Shown here in pieces: positions 1-7,178 of a stretch of DNA of 64,000 nt. The stretch is from assembly GCF_026191915.1 (NCBI RefSeq), contig NZ_JAIMBY010000005.1, positions 1-64,000 on the forward strand, given 5' to 3'. Every line of letters begins with the position of its first letter. Within the stretch, counting starts at the first letter, position 1. A program made the position numbers and the translations under genes. The notes below the pieces were generated by a model, which had not been told where the DNA came from, searched no databases, and was given only the letters and a program-made list of their open reading frames with translations. The stretch comes from Acidiphilium sp. PA (GTDB lineage Bacteria > Pseudomonadota > Alphaproteobacteria > Acetobacterales > Acetobacteraceae).

Positions 1-57
1 GACAACGCTGCCGCGTTGCCCACATCTCCACAGCCGCAACAACAGCAGGTAGCTTGA
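1..57 (+). CDS. Possible 3' end of a truncated-by-window CDS
   Basis: Frame 1 is open from the first base and reads D-N-A-A-A-L-P-T-S-P-Q-P, then a Gln run and V-A, ending in tandem stops TGA-TAG at 55-60. A Pro/Gln-rich tail followed by double stops is compatible with the C-terminus of a gene lying to the left. Only 18 codons are visible, so this may be chance. No function can be inferred. Confidence 0.25.
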   Translation, partial: DNAAALPTSPQPQQQQVA

Positions 58-297
58 TAGCCCTTTAGGAGATCAGAACGGATCAGCTTCCATCTTATAC
101 CCCGCCCCAAGTGGTCCATACCAAAGGGTCCACTTCAAACGAGGACCATCAGGCTAAACATGCGTATCGCTCTTATCTTTTGCATATATTGTTCTACAGC
201 TACTTTCTTAGTGTTTTAATATCGTGATGTATGACCCATCGTAGGTTGGAAACTGTTGTGTTCACGACGGCCGGTCGGTTGTGATGGCTTTCATCAG

Positions 298-344
298 CTA
301 GTGGATAAAATCAGAGGGAAGAGTCCTCTGAATTTGTCCACTAG
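298..344. repeat. 47-nt near-perfect inverted repeat, 7-nt spacer
   Basis: The left arm (298-317, CTAGTGGATAAAATCAGAGG) and the right arm (325-344, CCTCTGAATTTGTCCACTAG) are inverted copies matching at 18 of 20 positions, separated by GAAGAGT. There is no T-tract on either strand, so a rho-independent terminator is unlikely. The arms could be abutted insertion-sequence ends or a structured RNA. Confidence 0.6.
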
Positions 345-359
345 CGGGTCGATTCACTT

Positions 360-380
360 GACGCTCGGGTAGTGAGCGTC
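360..380. repeat. 7-bp hairpin next to the lipoprotein stop codon
   Basis: GACGCTC (360-366) and GAGCGTC (374-380) are a perfect inverted pair around a 7-nt loop, GGGTAGT. It lies 12 bases beyond the stop codon of the minus-strand lipoprotein gene. No U-tract follows, so it may be an mRNA-end stabilising stem rather than a classical terminator. Confidence 0.4.
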
Positions 381-392
381 AGGATCGGACCA

Positions 393-917
393 TTAGGTTC
401 TTAGTTCCGGCTTTACATGATGAGGCTCGAAAGTCAGTGGGATCAAAAATCGTAATGTGTTTGCGTCTGGTGTAGGCGGAAAAGGTGCGGACAACATAAT
501 CAGCTTGAGGGCAAGTTGGTCCGCGATCCGATTGCCGCTGCTCCTGTAGATGGATGCACCTGAGACAGTACCAGCGCCGGTAACTGTTATTAAAATATAA
601 GCCTTACCGCTAACTTGCATCTGCTTTAAATATTGATCCAGTCGTCTTTTAGGGTCATTAAGTCTCGATATAATCGACTGCCTAATTTTAAAAGCATAAA
701 ACATTGTTCTTTGGTTTATTAATCTACTGCTCCCCGCTTCTTTAATCTTATAATTTTCGTAAAATATACAATTTCGAAATTGTGCGGTACCGGGCTCGTA
801 TTTGAGAGATTGGCATAATTGCGACACTGTAACCGCCGGACCTGATGAAACCGCACAGCCTGCCAAGTTGAAAGCGACTAAAGTGCATGCAATTACCCAA
901 GAGTTTTTATATTTCAC
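393..917 (-). CDS. Lipoprotein with TonB C-terminal-like domain
   Basis: This is a 174-residue protein. Its N-terminus is a lipoprotein signal peptide: basic MKYK, a hydrophobic stretch, then the lipobox L-A-G-C with Cys near residue 21. The last ~75 residues resemble the TonB_C fold: a V-T-G-x-G-x-V-x-G strand, an S-S-G motif, a conserved Asp/Leu-rich helix and an F-P-P-T-P segment. Ordinary TonB has an N-terminal membrane anchor and a Pro-rich linker; here there is a lipid anchor and no Pro-rich linker, so energy transduction with ExbBD is doubtful. It may be an envelope protein that borrowed the fold. No exbB, exbD or receptor gene is adjacent. Base composition is much more AT-rich than the core genes, suggesting acquired DNA. 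Confidence 0.7.
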   Translation of the reverse strand: MKYKNSWVIACTLVAFNLAGCAVSSGPAVTVSQLCQSLKYEPGTAQFRNCIFYENYKIKEAGSSRLINQRTMFYAFKIRQSIISRLNDPKRRLDQYLKQMQVSGKAYILITVTGAGTVSGASIYRSSGNRIADQLALKLIMLSAPFPPTPDANTLRFLIPLTFEPHHVKPELRT

Positions 918-1105
918 TTGATCAGCGCCGGCTATAACGCCCGCAAGCGGGTTTTAATTCCAATTTTATGACGAAGATCATGAGGTGAACCACAATTTAA
1001 TAAAAACTAGATACGCGGTCGTGGCTGAGGGCGCAAGGGGGGCGGTTAATCCGGCTTACCAGTTGGTCCGCACATGCGCGTAATGCTGAATTTTATCCTC
1101 GGCGG

Positions 1106-1225
1106 TTAAAAGGGGCCCGCCGCATCGATTGCCGAATGGGCCGGTGCGGACAAGCGGTCCAGGTCACCCTTGGCCCACCAGATCAGCACGTGGGTGTCGA
1201 GCAGTATCAGCTTGGTGCATCCCAA
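1106..1225 (-). pseudogene. Truncated VapC-like PIN-domain toxin
   Basis: Directly after and overlapping the antitoxin gene, the minus strand encodes K-L-I-L-L-D-T-H-V-L-I-W-W-A followed by about 24 residues and a TAA stop at 1106-1108. The LLDTHxLIWW start is the hallmark N-terminus of PIN-domain toxins of the VapC type, including the first catalytic Asp. A complete VapC is about 125-140 residues; this one stops after about 39, so the other acidic residues are missing. A TTG at 1223-1225 is the only start candidate I see. The toxin is almost certainly dead. The sequence between the stop and the lipoprotein gene shows no recognisable continuation. Confidence 0.75.
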
Positions 1226-1458
1226 TCATCGTCACCGACCGGTGCTGTCGGATTGTCAAAACGTAACACCGATCCGCGCAGCAGTTTGAGCGGGTCATCG
1301 CCGTTCGGCTGATAGCGCCGCACTTCGAGCTTCGGTACACCATGGTCGGTGATCACAACTATTTCGCCCGTCGCCTCGATTTGGCGGAAATATTCCAGGG
1401 CACGCGCTTTGAATTCGGATTTCGCGATGGAGGTCAGGATTAATCTACCTATAGTCAA
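1207..1458 (-). CDS. Phd/YefM-type antitoxin (orphaned)
   Basis: An 83-residue protein with the prevent-host-death pattern: S-x-A-K-S-E-F-K-A-R-A-L-E-Y-F near the N-terminus (the DNA-binding half) and E-I-V-V-I-T-D-H-G-V-P-K-L-E-V in the middle. The acidic D-D-D-W-D C-terminus would wrap the toxin. The annotated start is TTG; no ATG lies in frame before a stop, and a start a few codons downstream is possible. Family members repress their own operon and neutralise the cognate toxin. The cognate VapC-like gene overlaps the 3' end by 19 bases but is truncated, so the antitoxin is orphaned, probably surviving as a repressor or a decaying remnant. Confidence 0.8.
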   Translation of the reverse strand: MTIGRLILTSIAKSEFKARALEYFRQIEATGEIVVITDHGVPKLEVRRYQPNGDDPLKLLRGSVLRFDNPTAPVGDDDWDAPS

Positions 1459-1485
1459 AAGACCATATCCATGAACCTATAGTCA
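1447..1485. promoter_or_regulatory. Direct repeats at the antitoxin promoter/start
   Basis: ACCTATAGTCA occurs twice in the same orientation, at 1447-1457 and 1475-1485, starts 28 bp apart. The first copy overlaps the antitoxin start codon. Read on the minus strand the repeats contain TTGACTATAGGT. Antitoxins of this family bind repeats at their own promoter, so an autoregulatory operator is a reasonable inference. Confidence 0.45.
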
Positions 1486-1520
1486 TAATCCAACGCGGTT
1501 TATTAATCAAGGAAATATCA

Positions 1521-3107
1521 TCAACCCGCGCGCATCACCGCTTCTGCCGCGCGGATGCCGTCGACTCCGGCGGATAGGATGCCGCCGGCGTAACCGGCAC
1601 CTTCCCCGGCGGGGAACAGGCCTGGGGTGTTGAGGCTCTGGCCGTCGTTGCCGCGGGTGATGCGGATGGGGGCGGAGGTGCGGGTTTCGACGCCGGTGAG
1701 GATGGCGTCGGCGCGGTCGAAGCCGGGGATTTTTTTGGCGAAGTGGGGGATGGCTTCGCGGATGGCTTCGATGGCGTAGTCGGGCAGGCAGGCGGCGAGG
1801 TTGGTCAGGTGGACGCCGGGTTTGTAGCTGGGGGTGACATCGCCCAGCGTGGTCGAGGCGCGGTCGGCCAGGAAGTCGCCGACCAGTTGGCCGGGGGCGT
1901 GGTAGGTGCTGCCGCCGGCGATGTAGGCCTGGGATTCGAGGCTGCGCTGGAATGCCATGCCGGCGAGGATATCGCCGGCATCGGCGTTGGGATAATCGGC
2001 CGGGGTGATGCCGACGACGATGCCGGCGTTGGCGTTGCGTTCGTTGCGGGAATATTGGCTCATGCCGTTGGTGACGACGCGGCCGGGCTCGGAGGTGGCG
2101 GCGACGACGGTGCCGCCGGGGCACATGCAGAAACTGTAGACGCTGCGGCCGTTGTTGGCGTGGTGGACCAGTTTGTAGTCGGCCGCGCCGAGGATTGGGT
2201 TGCCGGCGAAGCTGCCGTAGCGGGCGTGGTCGATCAGCGATTGCGGGTGCTCGATGCGAAAGCCGATGGAAAACGGTTTGGGATCGAGATGCACGCCGAT
2301 ATCGCGCAACATTTCGAACGTGTCACGCGCGGAGTGGCCGATCGCGAGAATGATATGATCGGATGCAATCGTCTCGCCGTCGGCAAGCACGACGCCGCGT
2401 GCCCGGCGGGGCTGTGCATCGATCAGCAAGCCAGTAACCTTGGCGCCAAAACGGTATTCGCCGCCGAGGCGCTCGATGGTGGCGCGCATCGCCTCGACCA
2501 TGCCAACCAAGCGGAAGGTACCAATGTGCGGGTGGGCAACGTAGAGTATCTCGGCAGGCGCGCCGGCGGCGACGAATTCGGTGAGGACTTTGCGGCCGAG
2601 ATGGTTGGGGTCGCTGATCTGACTGTAGAGTTTCCCGTCCGAGAAGGTTCCTGCCCCGCCCTCGCCGAATTGGACGTTGGATTCAGGGGTGAGGATGCCG
2701 CGCCGCCAGAGCGCCCAGGTATCCTTGGTGCGTTCGCGGACCAGTTTGCCGCGTTCGAGAATAATCGGACGGAGGCCGGCCTGAGCGAGGATGAGGGCGG
2801 CGAAAATTCCGCAGGGGCCCGTGCCGATTACAATCGGGCGGGATCGCGCCATTTTGGACGGTGGGGGTCGGTAGCTGGTGTCGGGTGTCTGGCGGATATG
2901 GGGGTGGGTTGGGACAACGGTTTCATCCGCGACCGATGCATCGATCGTATAAGTCAGGCGGATCGCGGCTTTGCGGCGGGCATCGATCGCGCGGCGGAAC
3001 ACCGTGAAATGTTGCACGATGGCCGGAGCAAGGCGCCCGGCAACGGCGGCGGCGAGGGCCGCATCGTCATGATCGAGCGGGAGGATGATTTCGGTGAGGC
3101 GGAGCAT
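1521..3107 (-). CDS. FAD-dependent dehydrogenase (COG2509-like)
   Basis: A 528-residue flavoprotein. Around residues 105-135 there is a Rossmann dinucleotide motif, V-I-G-T-G-P-C-G-I-F-A-A-L, followed by an acidic residue at the strand end (LERG). It also has the family signature F-G-E-G-G-A-G-T-F-S-D-G-K-L and a second glycine-rich stretch near the C-terminus (P-A-G-E-G-A-G-Y-A-G-G-I). The ~100-residue N-terminal region before the Rossmann fold is typical of this uncharacterised family, related to geranylgeranyl-reductase/HI0933-type flavoproteins. The substrate is unknown. I chose the ATG at 3105-3107 (M-L-R-L-T-E-I) over a longer frame because the extra 39 residues are low-quality and run into the divergent promoter. 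It is divergent from the ABC-F gene with a 65-bp gap. Confidence 0.85.
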   Translation of the reverse strand: MLRLTEIILPLDHDDAALAAAVAGRLAPAIVQHFTVFRRAIDARRKAAIRLTYTIDASVADETVVPTHPHIRQTPDTSYRPPPSKMARSRPIVIGTGPCGIFAALILAQAGLRPIILERGKLVRERTKDTWALWRRGILTPESNVQFGEGGAGTFSDGKLYSQISDPNHLGRKVLTEFVAAGAPAEILYVAHPHIGTFRLVGMVEAMRATIERLGGEYRFGAKVTGLLIDAQPRRARGVVLADGETIASDHIILAIGHSARDTFEMLRDIGVHLDPKPFSIGFRIEHPQSLIDHARYGSFAGNPILGAADYKLVHHANNGRSVYSFCMCPGGTVVAATSEPGRVVTNGMSQYSRNERNANAGIVVGITPADYPNADAGDILAGMAFQRSLESQAYIAGGSTYHAPGQLVGDFLADRASTTLGDVTPSYKPGVHLTNLAACLPDYAIEAIREAIPHFAKKIPGFDRADAILTGVETRTSAPIRITRGNDGQSLNTPGLFPAGEGAGYAGGILSAGVDGIRAAEAVMRAG

Positions 3108-3172
3108 GGCAGGGGACTTACCAACTCTGTGCGAAGCTTGCCACATCGGGCGCGATTGGCCACAACGCGGCC

Positions 3173-4960
3173 ATGGCTCCTCCCCTTTTGGCATTACAGA
3201 ATATCCGGCTCGCGCTCGGCGCATCGCTCCTGCTCGACGGTGCCGAGATCGGCGTGGGGGCGGGTGAACGGATCTGCCTCGTCGGGCGCAACGGGTCGGG
3301 CAAGTCGACCTTGTTGAAAATTGCCGCCGATATCATTAGTGCCGATGGCGGCTCGCGGTTTCTGCAACCGGGGGCGACGCTGCGGTATCTACCGCAGGAG
3401 CCGGATCTATCGGCGTTTCCGACAGTGCTCGATTATGTGCTTGACGGACTGGATGCGGAGACCGACGGGCATCGGGCACGGGGTTTGCTCGATCAACTGG
3501 GGTTGAGCGGGGCGGAGACGACGGACCGGCTTTCGGGCGGCGAGGCACGGCGGGCGGCAATTGCGCGTGTGCTCGCGCCGGCGCCGGATGTGTTGCTGCT
3601 CGATGAACCGACCAATCATCTGGATCTGCCGGCAATCGAGTGGCTGGAGGCGGAACTACGGGGTTCGCGCGCGGGCATCGTGCTGATCAGCCATGACCGG
3701 CGGCTGCTGGAGAAGGTTTCGCGCAGCATCGTCTGGCTGGATCGAGGCACGACCAGCAGGATCGATCGGGGATTTGCGCATTTCGAGGCCTGGCGCGACG
3801 AGGTGTTCGAGCAGGAGGCGCGCGATGCGCAGAAACTCGCGCGCGAGATTGTGCGCGAGGAAGACTGGATGCGCTATGGCGTGACCGCGCGGCGCAAGCG
3901 CAACGTGCGGCGGGTAGCGGAACTAGCCGGGCTGCGCGAGAAGAAGCGCGCGGAAAAACGCGACACGCGGGAATTGCAGGTCAGCGCCAGTGCCGCCTCG
4001 CTCTCCGGCAAGATCGTGGTGGACGCGAAGGGGATCGATAAATCCTATGGCGATCAGGTGATTATCCGCGATCTGACTTTGCGCGTATTGCGGGGCGACC
4101 GGTTGGGGATTGTCGGGCCGAATGGCGCAGGTAAAACGACGCTGCTGCGCTTGCTGACCGGGCAGGACCAGCCGGACTCCGGGACGATCAAGACCGGGAC
4201 CAATCTTGCGGTCGCAACGCTCGATCAGCAGCGCGCGGCACTCGATCCGACGCGGACGCTGGCGGACACGCTGACCGGGGGGAAGAGTGATCTGGTCGAG
4301 GTGGGTGGCGAATCGCGCCATGTGATCGGATATATGAAAGATTTTCTGTTCCGGCCGGAGCAGGCGCGCACGCCAGTAGGTACGCTTTCGGGCGGTGAGC
4401 GCGGGCGCTTGCTGCTGGCGGCGATCTTGGCGAAGCCGTCCAATCTCCTGATTCTGGATGAGCCCACCAATGATCTGGATTTGGAGACACTGGATATATT
4501 GCAGGACATGTTGAGCGATTACGCCGGCACGATTCTGCTGGTCAGCCATGATCGTGATTTTCTGGATCGGATTGCAACGTCGACCCTGGCGGCGGAAGGG
4601 GATGGGCGCTGGGTGGAGTATGCCGGCGGGTATTCGGACATGCTGGCGCAGCGCGGTGAGCGGGTACGCGAGGCGGCGACGGTGCGCAAGGCTGGGCCGG
4701 TCGCGAAGCGGGTGAGCGAGAAAGCCGCGTTTTCGTTCAAGGATCGGCATCGGTTGAAGGCGCTGAATGAGGAGATTGCCGGGGTCCAGAGCAGAATCGA
4801 TACGCTGGAGGCGACGTTTGCGGATACCGAGTTGTTCACCAAGCGGCCGGAACAGTTTCAGGCGAATATGACGGCGCTGGCGGGGCTGCATGAGCGGATG
4901 GGGGTGCTGGAGGCGGAGTGGCTGGAGTTGGAGATGCGGCGGGAGAGTGTTGAGGGGTAG
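3173..4960 (+). CDS. uup: ABC-F ATPase, Uup-like
   Basis: A 595-residue soluble protein with two ABC cassettes and no membrane segments. Cassette 1: Walker A G-R-N-G-S-G-K-S-T, signature L-S-G-G-E, Walker B L-L-L-D-E-P-T-N-H-L-D. Cassette 2: G-P-N-G-A-G-K-T-T, L-S-G-G-E-R-G-R and L-I-L-D-E-P-T-N-D-L-D. Between them is the charged linker typical of ABC-F proteins (about residues 215-270). The last ~75 residues form a coiled coil rich in Leu and Glu, which distinguishes Uup from Ettr/EttA types. Uup binds ribosomes or branched DNA and affects precise excision of transposons in E. coli. The gene stands alone and ends directly at a palindromic element. Confidence 0.85.
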   Translation: MAPPLLALQNIRLALGASLLLDGAEIGVGAGERICLVGRNGSGKSTLLKIAADIISADGGSRFLQPGATLRYLPQEPDLSAFPTVLDYVLDGLDAETDGHRARGLLDQLGLSGAETTDRLSGGEARRAAIARVLAPAPDVLLLDEPTNHLDLPAIEWLEAELRGSRAGIVLISHDRRLLEKVSRSIVWLDRGTTSRIDRGFAHFEAWRDEVFEQEARDAQKLAREIVREEDWMRYGVTARRKRNVRRVAELAGLREKKRAEKRDTRELQVSASAASLSGKIVVDAKGIDKSYGDQVIIRDLTLRVLRGDRLGIVGPNGAGKTTLLRLLTGQDQPDSGTIKTGTNLAVATLDQQRAALDPTRTLADTLTGGKSDLVEVGGESRHVIGYMKDFLFRPEQARTPVGTLSGGERGRLLLAAILAKPSNLLILDEPTNDLDLETLDILQDMLSDYAGTILLVSHDRDFLDRIATSTLAAEGDGRWVEYAGGYSDMLAQRGERVREAATVRKAGPVAKRVSEKAAFSFKDRHRLKALNEEIAGVQSRIDTLEATFADTELFTKRPEQFQANMTALAGLHERMGVLEAEWLELEMRRESVEG

Positions 4961-5102
4961 GAAGGGAAGGCTTCTTTTTCGCAAAAAAGAAGCAAAAAAC
5001 TTTCTGATTCGGGGGCAGAGCCTGTGGCGAATGAGCGCCTCCGCCCAAAATAATAAAAGTTTTTTGGTTCTTTTTTACAAAAGAGAACTGCTACCCTTCC
5101 TT
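4961..5102. repeat. Palindromic interspersed element, copy A
   Basis: The left arm (about 4961-5003) holds a hairpin CTTCTTTTT-CGC-AAAAAAGAAG (4971-4992) followed by CAAAAAACTTT. The right arm (about 5056-5102) is an approximate inverted copy: AAAGTTTTTTGGTTC, a T-run, ACAAAAGAGAAC and ACCCTTCC. About 50 bases of unrelated-looking sequence separate the arms. A second copy with the same architecture is at 20721-20864. Each arm on its own is an A/T-stem hairpin with T-tracts, so either strand could terminate transcription. It sits between convergent genes and supplies the last codons and stop of the PsiE-like gene. Confidence 0.8.
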
Positions 5103-5570
5103 ACTAAGCGCCGGAGACACCTTGATTGTAATACTCCGCGCAATCACCAAAACGATCACCAGAATACACAGTGCCACCAGATCGCGCGAGGAGAAGGTCT
5201 GGGCGTAGAGTTTGATCAGGATTTCGCGCAGGGAGAACACAATGGTGACGTCGAGCAGGGTCGAGAGGCGGATGCGGCGGGTGCGGGCATAGTCCATAAA
5301 GGTGTTGAACAATTCGATCAGGATGACGACGTCGAGGATCCGTTCGACCAGGGTGCGGAGTTCGAACGCATCGACGCTGGCGGGGCGTAGTTGGGGGAAG
5401 AGTTGGATGGTGGTGATGATGGCTTCGACGAACGCAAAGCCCAGGGCGATCAGCATCAGCGGGATGACGCCGATGATCACCGCATCGACCGCGACGTCGT
5501 AGCCGCGGAAGATCAGCGCCCGCCAGCGCTTGCGCGGTTTCGGCTCAGAGGCCACGGGCGGCCATGGCAT
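5091..5570 (-). CDS. PsiE-like membrane protein
   Basis: A 159-residue protein with four hydrophobic segments (approximately residues 27-52, 75-95, 103-122 and 130-150). The arrangement and the F-N-T-F-M-D-Y motif with a following basic loop resemble the phosphate-starvation-inducible PsiE family. In E. coli PsiE is controlled by phosphate and cAMP, but its function is unknown. The start overlaps the end of the upstream esterase gene by 26 bases, so the two are translationally linked. Its final codons (A-L-S-K-E-G and stop) fall inside the right arm of the palindromic element, which suggests that insertion of the element replaced the original 3' end. Confidence 0.7.
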   Translation of the reverse strand: MPWPPVASEPKPRKRWRALIFRGYDVAVDAVIIGVIPLMLIALGFAFVEAIITTIQLFPQLRPASVDAFELRTLVERILDVVILIELFNTFMDYARTRRIRLSTLLDVTIVFSLREILIKLYAQTFSSRDLVALCILVIVLVIARSITIKVSPALSKEG

Positions 5571-6483
5571 CCGCGATTTCGTTGATCGCCTCGGTCGCTT
5601 CGGGGATGATGCGGCCCATGGTGATGAAGCCGTGGATCTGGCCGGGGAAGCGCCTGACGGTAACCGGCACGCCGGCGGTGATCAACATTCGGGCATAGTC
5701 TTCGGCTTCGTCGCGCAGCGGATCGAACCCGGCGGTGATGATAAGGGTAGGCGGCAGGTTGGCGTGGTGAGCGGCGCGCATGGGCGAGGCGCGCCATTCC
5801 TGCTTGTCGGCCTCGGAGCGCAGGTAATGGCCGCGGAAGTAGAGCATCGTGGCGCGGGTGAGCCCGTAGCCTTCGGCGAAATCCTCATGACTTTGCGTGG
5901 ACATGGCGAGTGCGACCGAGGGATAGATCAATGCCTGCAGAGCGATGGCGGGACCGTGATTGTCCCGTGCATCGACCGCGACGACGGCGGCGAGGTTACC
6001 GCCTGCACTGTCGCCGCCGACCGCGAGGCGGTGCGGGTCGATGCCGAGGTCGGGCGCGTTGCCGGCGATCCAGGATGTCGCATCGATCGCGTCTTCGACC
6101 GCGGCGGGGAATTTATGTTCCGGCCCCATGCGATAATCGACCGAAATGACGACGGCGCCGGTACGCTGGGCAAGCTGACGGCAGACGACATCATGGGTAT
6201 CGAGGTCGCCGATCACCCAGCCGCCGCCGTGGAAATAAACGAGGCCGGCGCGGGGGCTGGTATCGCTGCCATCGCGGTACAAACGCAGGGGGATCGGGCC
6301 GGTACGACCTTGGGCCGAAAGGTCGCGCACGTCGGCCAGCGCCGGTGCCTCCGGGCTCAGCGCGAAGCGGGCGTTACGGTAGGCGAGGCGTGCCTCTGCG
6401 GGGCTCAGCGTGTCCGTGGTGGGCGCGCCGGAAAGCCGGATCAGATCGAGCACCATTGCGGCGCTGCGGTCGAGGTCTGCCAT
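5545..6483 (-). CDS. Alpha/beta hydrolase of the HSL (GDXG) family
   Basis: A 312-residue esterase-type protein. The oxyanion-hole motif H-G-G-G-W lies near residue 83, and the nucleophile elbow G-D-S-A-G-G-N near residue 155. A late Asp (F-D-P-L-R-D-E) and a His in F-P-G-Q-I-H-G-F complete the Ser-Asp-His triad. This is the hormone-sensitive-lipase-like family (acetyl esterase, short acyl esters); the physiological substrate cannot be read from sequence. No signal peptide is seen, so it is cytoplasmic. It lies 17 bases downstream of lolD and overlaps the PsiE-like gene, so it could be at the end of the proS-lol operon. In many alphaproteobacteria dnaE occupies this place, so this is a local substitution. 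Confidence 0.85.
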   Translation of the reverse strand: MADLDRSAAMVLDLIRLSGAPTTDTLSPAEARLAYRNARFALSPEAPALADVRDLSAQGRTGPIPLRLYRDGSDTSPRAGLVYFHGGGWVIGDLDTHDVVCRQLAQRTGAVVISVDYRMGPEHKFPAAVEDAIDATSWIAGNAPDLGIDPHRLAVGGDSAGGNLAAVVAVDARDNHGPAIALQALIYPSVALAMSTQSHEDFAEGYGLTRATMLYFRGHYLRSEADKQEWRASPMRAAHHANLPPTLIITAGFDPLRDEAEDYARMLITAGVPVTVRRFPGQIHGFITMGRIIPEATEAINEIADAMAARGL

Positions 6484-6500
6484 TATGTTTCCTCCGTCGA

Positions 6501-7178
6501 TTATGATGCGACCAGCAGACCTTCGCGCAGAACGACCACGCGGTCCATCCGTGCGGCGAGATCGGGGTTGTGAGTGGCGATGAGCGCGGCGACGTTTTCA
6601 CTGCGCACCACGCGCAGCAATTCATCAAACACGATGTCGGCGGTCGCGACATCGAGATTGCCAGTCGGTTCATCGGCCAGTAGCAGCTTGGGCGCGTTGG
6701 CCATGGCGCGCGCGATGGCGACGCGCTGGCGTTCGCCGCCGGAGAGTTTGCCGGGCAGGTGATTGGCGCGGTTGGCTAGGCCGAAGGCTTCGAGCAGATT
6801 CCGGCTGCGCGCTTCGGCAGCCTTATTGGCGACGCCCGCGATCAACTGCGGAATGGCGATGTTTTCGAGCGCGGTGAACTCAGCAAGCAGATGATGCGCC
6901 TGATAGACGAAGCCAATTTCATCGCGGCGCAGCCTCGTTTTTTCGGAATCGGACAGGCGTGCGGTATCGATGCCGCCGATGCGAATGGTACCGGAATCGG
7001 GACTTTCAAGCAGACCTGCGAGATGCAGCAGGGTTGATTTGCCCGAGCCGGAGGGTGCCACCAGAGCGACGATTTCGCCGCCCTTCAGCGTGAGGTCGGC
7101 ACCGCGCAGGATGTGCAGATCCTCGCCCTCACCGTGGAAGGTGCGGACCAGATGCACGAGATTGAGGATTTCACTCAT
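6501..7178 (-). CDS. lolD: Lipoprotein-releasing ABC transporter ATPase LolD
   Basis: A 225-residue ABC ATPase that powers extraction of outer-membrane lipoproteins from the inner membrane for transfer to LolA. Walker A is G-S-G-K-S-T-L-L preceded by A-P-S, the signature is L-S-G-G-E-R-Q-R, and Walker B is [12 protein letters not shown]. The LolD/MacB-type Q-loop stretch with F-V-Y-Q-A-H-H-L-L is present. It overlaps the 3' end of the permease gene by 8 bases, confirming one operon and a LolCED-type complex. Confidence 0.93.
   Translation of the reverse strand: MSEILNLVHLVRTFHGEGEDLHILRGADLTLKGGEIVALVAPSGSGKSTLLHLAGLLESPDSGTIRIGGIDTARLSDSEKTRLRRDEIGFVYQAHHLLAEFTALENIAIPQLIAGVANKAAEARSRNLLEAFGLANRANHLPGKLSGGERQRVAIARAMANAPKLLLADEPTGNLDVATADIVFDELLRVVRSENVAALIATHNPDLAARMDRVVVLREGLLVAS

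Larger units (their letters stand above)
58..392. other. Gene-free stretch with inverted repeats
   Basis: I see no credible coding region here. The base composition is clearly more AT-rich than the core genes to the right. The stretch holds two inverted repeats (298-344 and 360-380) and otherwise unremarkable sequence. It may be the scar of a mobile element, but no transposase remnant can be recognised. Confidence 0.5.

Noticed and set aside
159-218. 19-codon ATG frame in the left gene-free stretch
   Set aside because: It is too short, with no ribosome-binding site and no recognisable family; probably chance in AT-rich sequence.
939-955. CCCGC-AA-GCGGG-TTTT stem on the plus strand
   Set aside because: It looks like a minimal terminator, but no plus-strand gene precedes it and the stem is only 5 bp with a 2-base loop.
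3108-3224. Longer N-terminus for the flavoprotein gene
   Set aside because: The extra 39 residues do not resemble the family start and would cross the divergent promoter and overlap the ABC-F coding sequence.
1743-3317. Long plus-strand frame (524 codons) opposite the flavoprotein gene
   Set aside because: It is a compositional shadow of the real minus-strand gene in GC-rich DNA: no domain is recognisable, it is Gly/Ala/Asp-repetitive, and it runs through the divergent promoter into the ABC-F gene.
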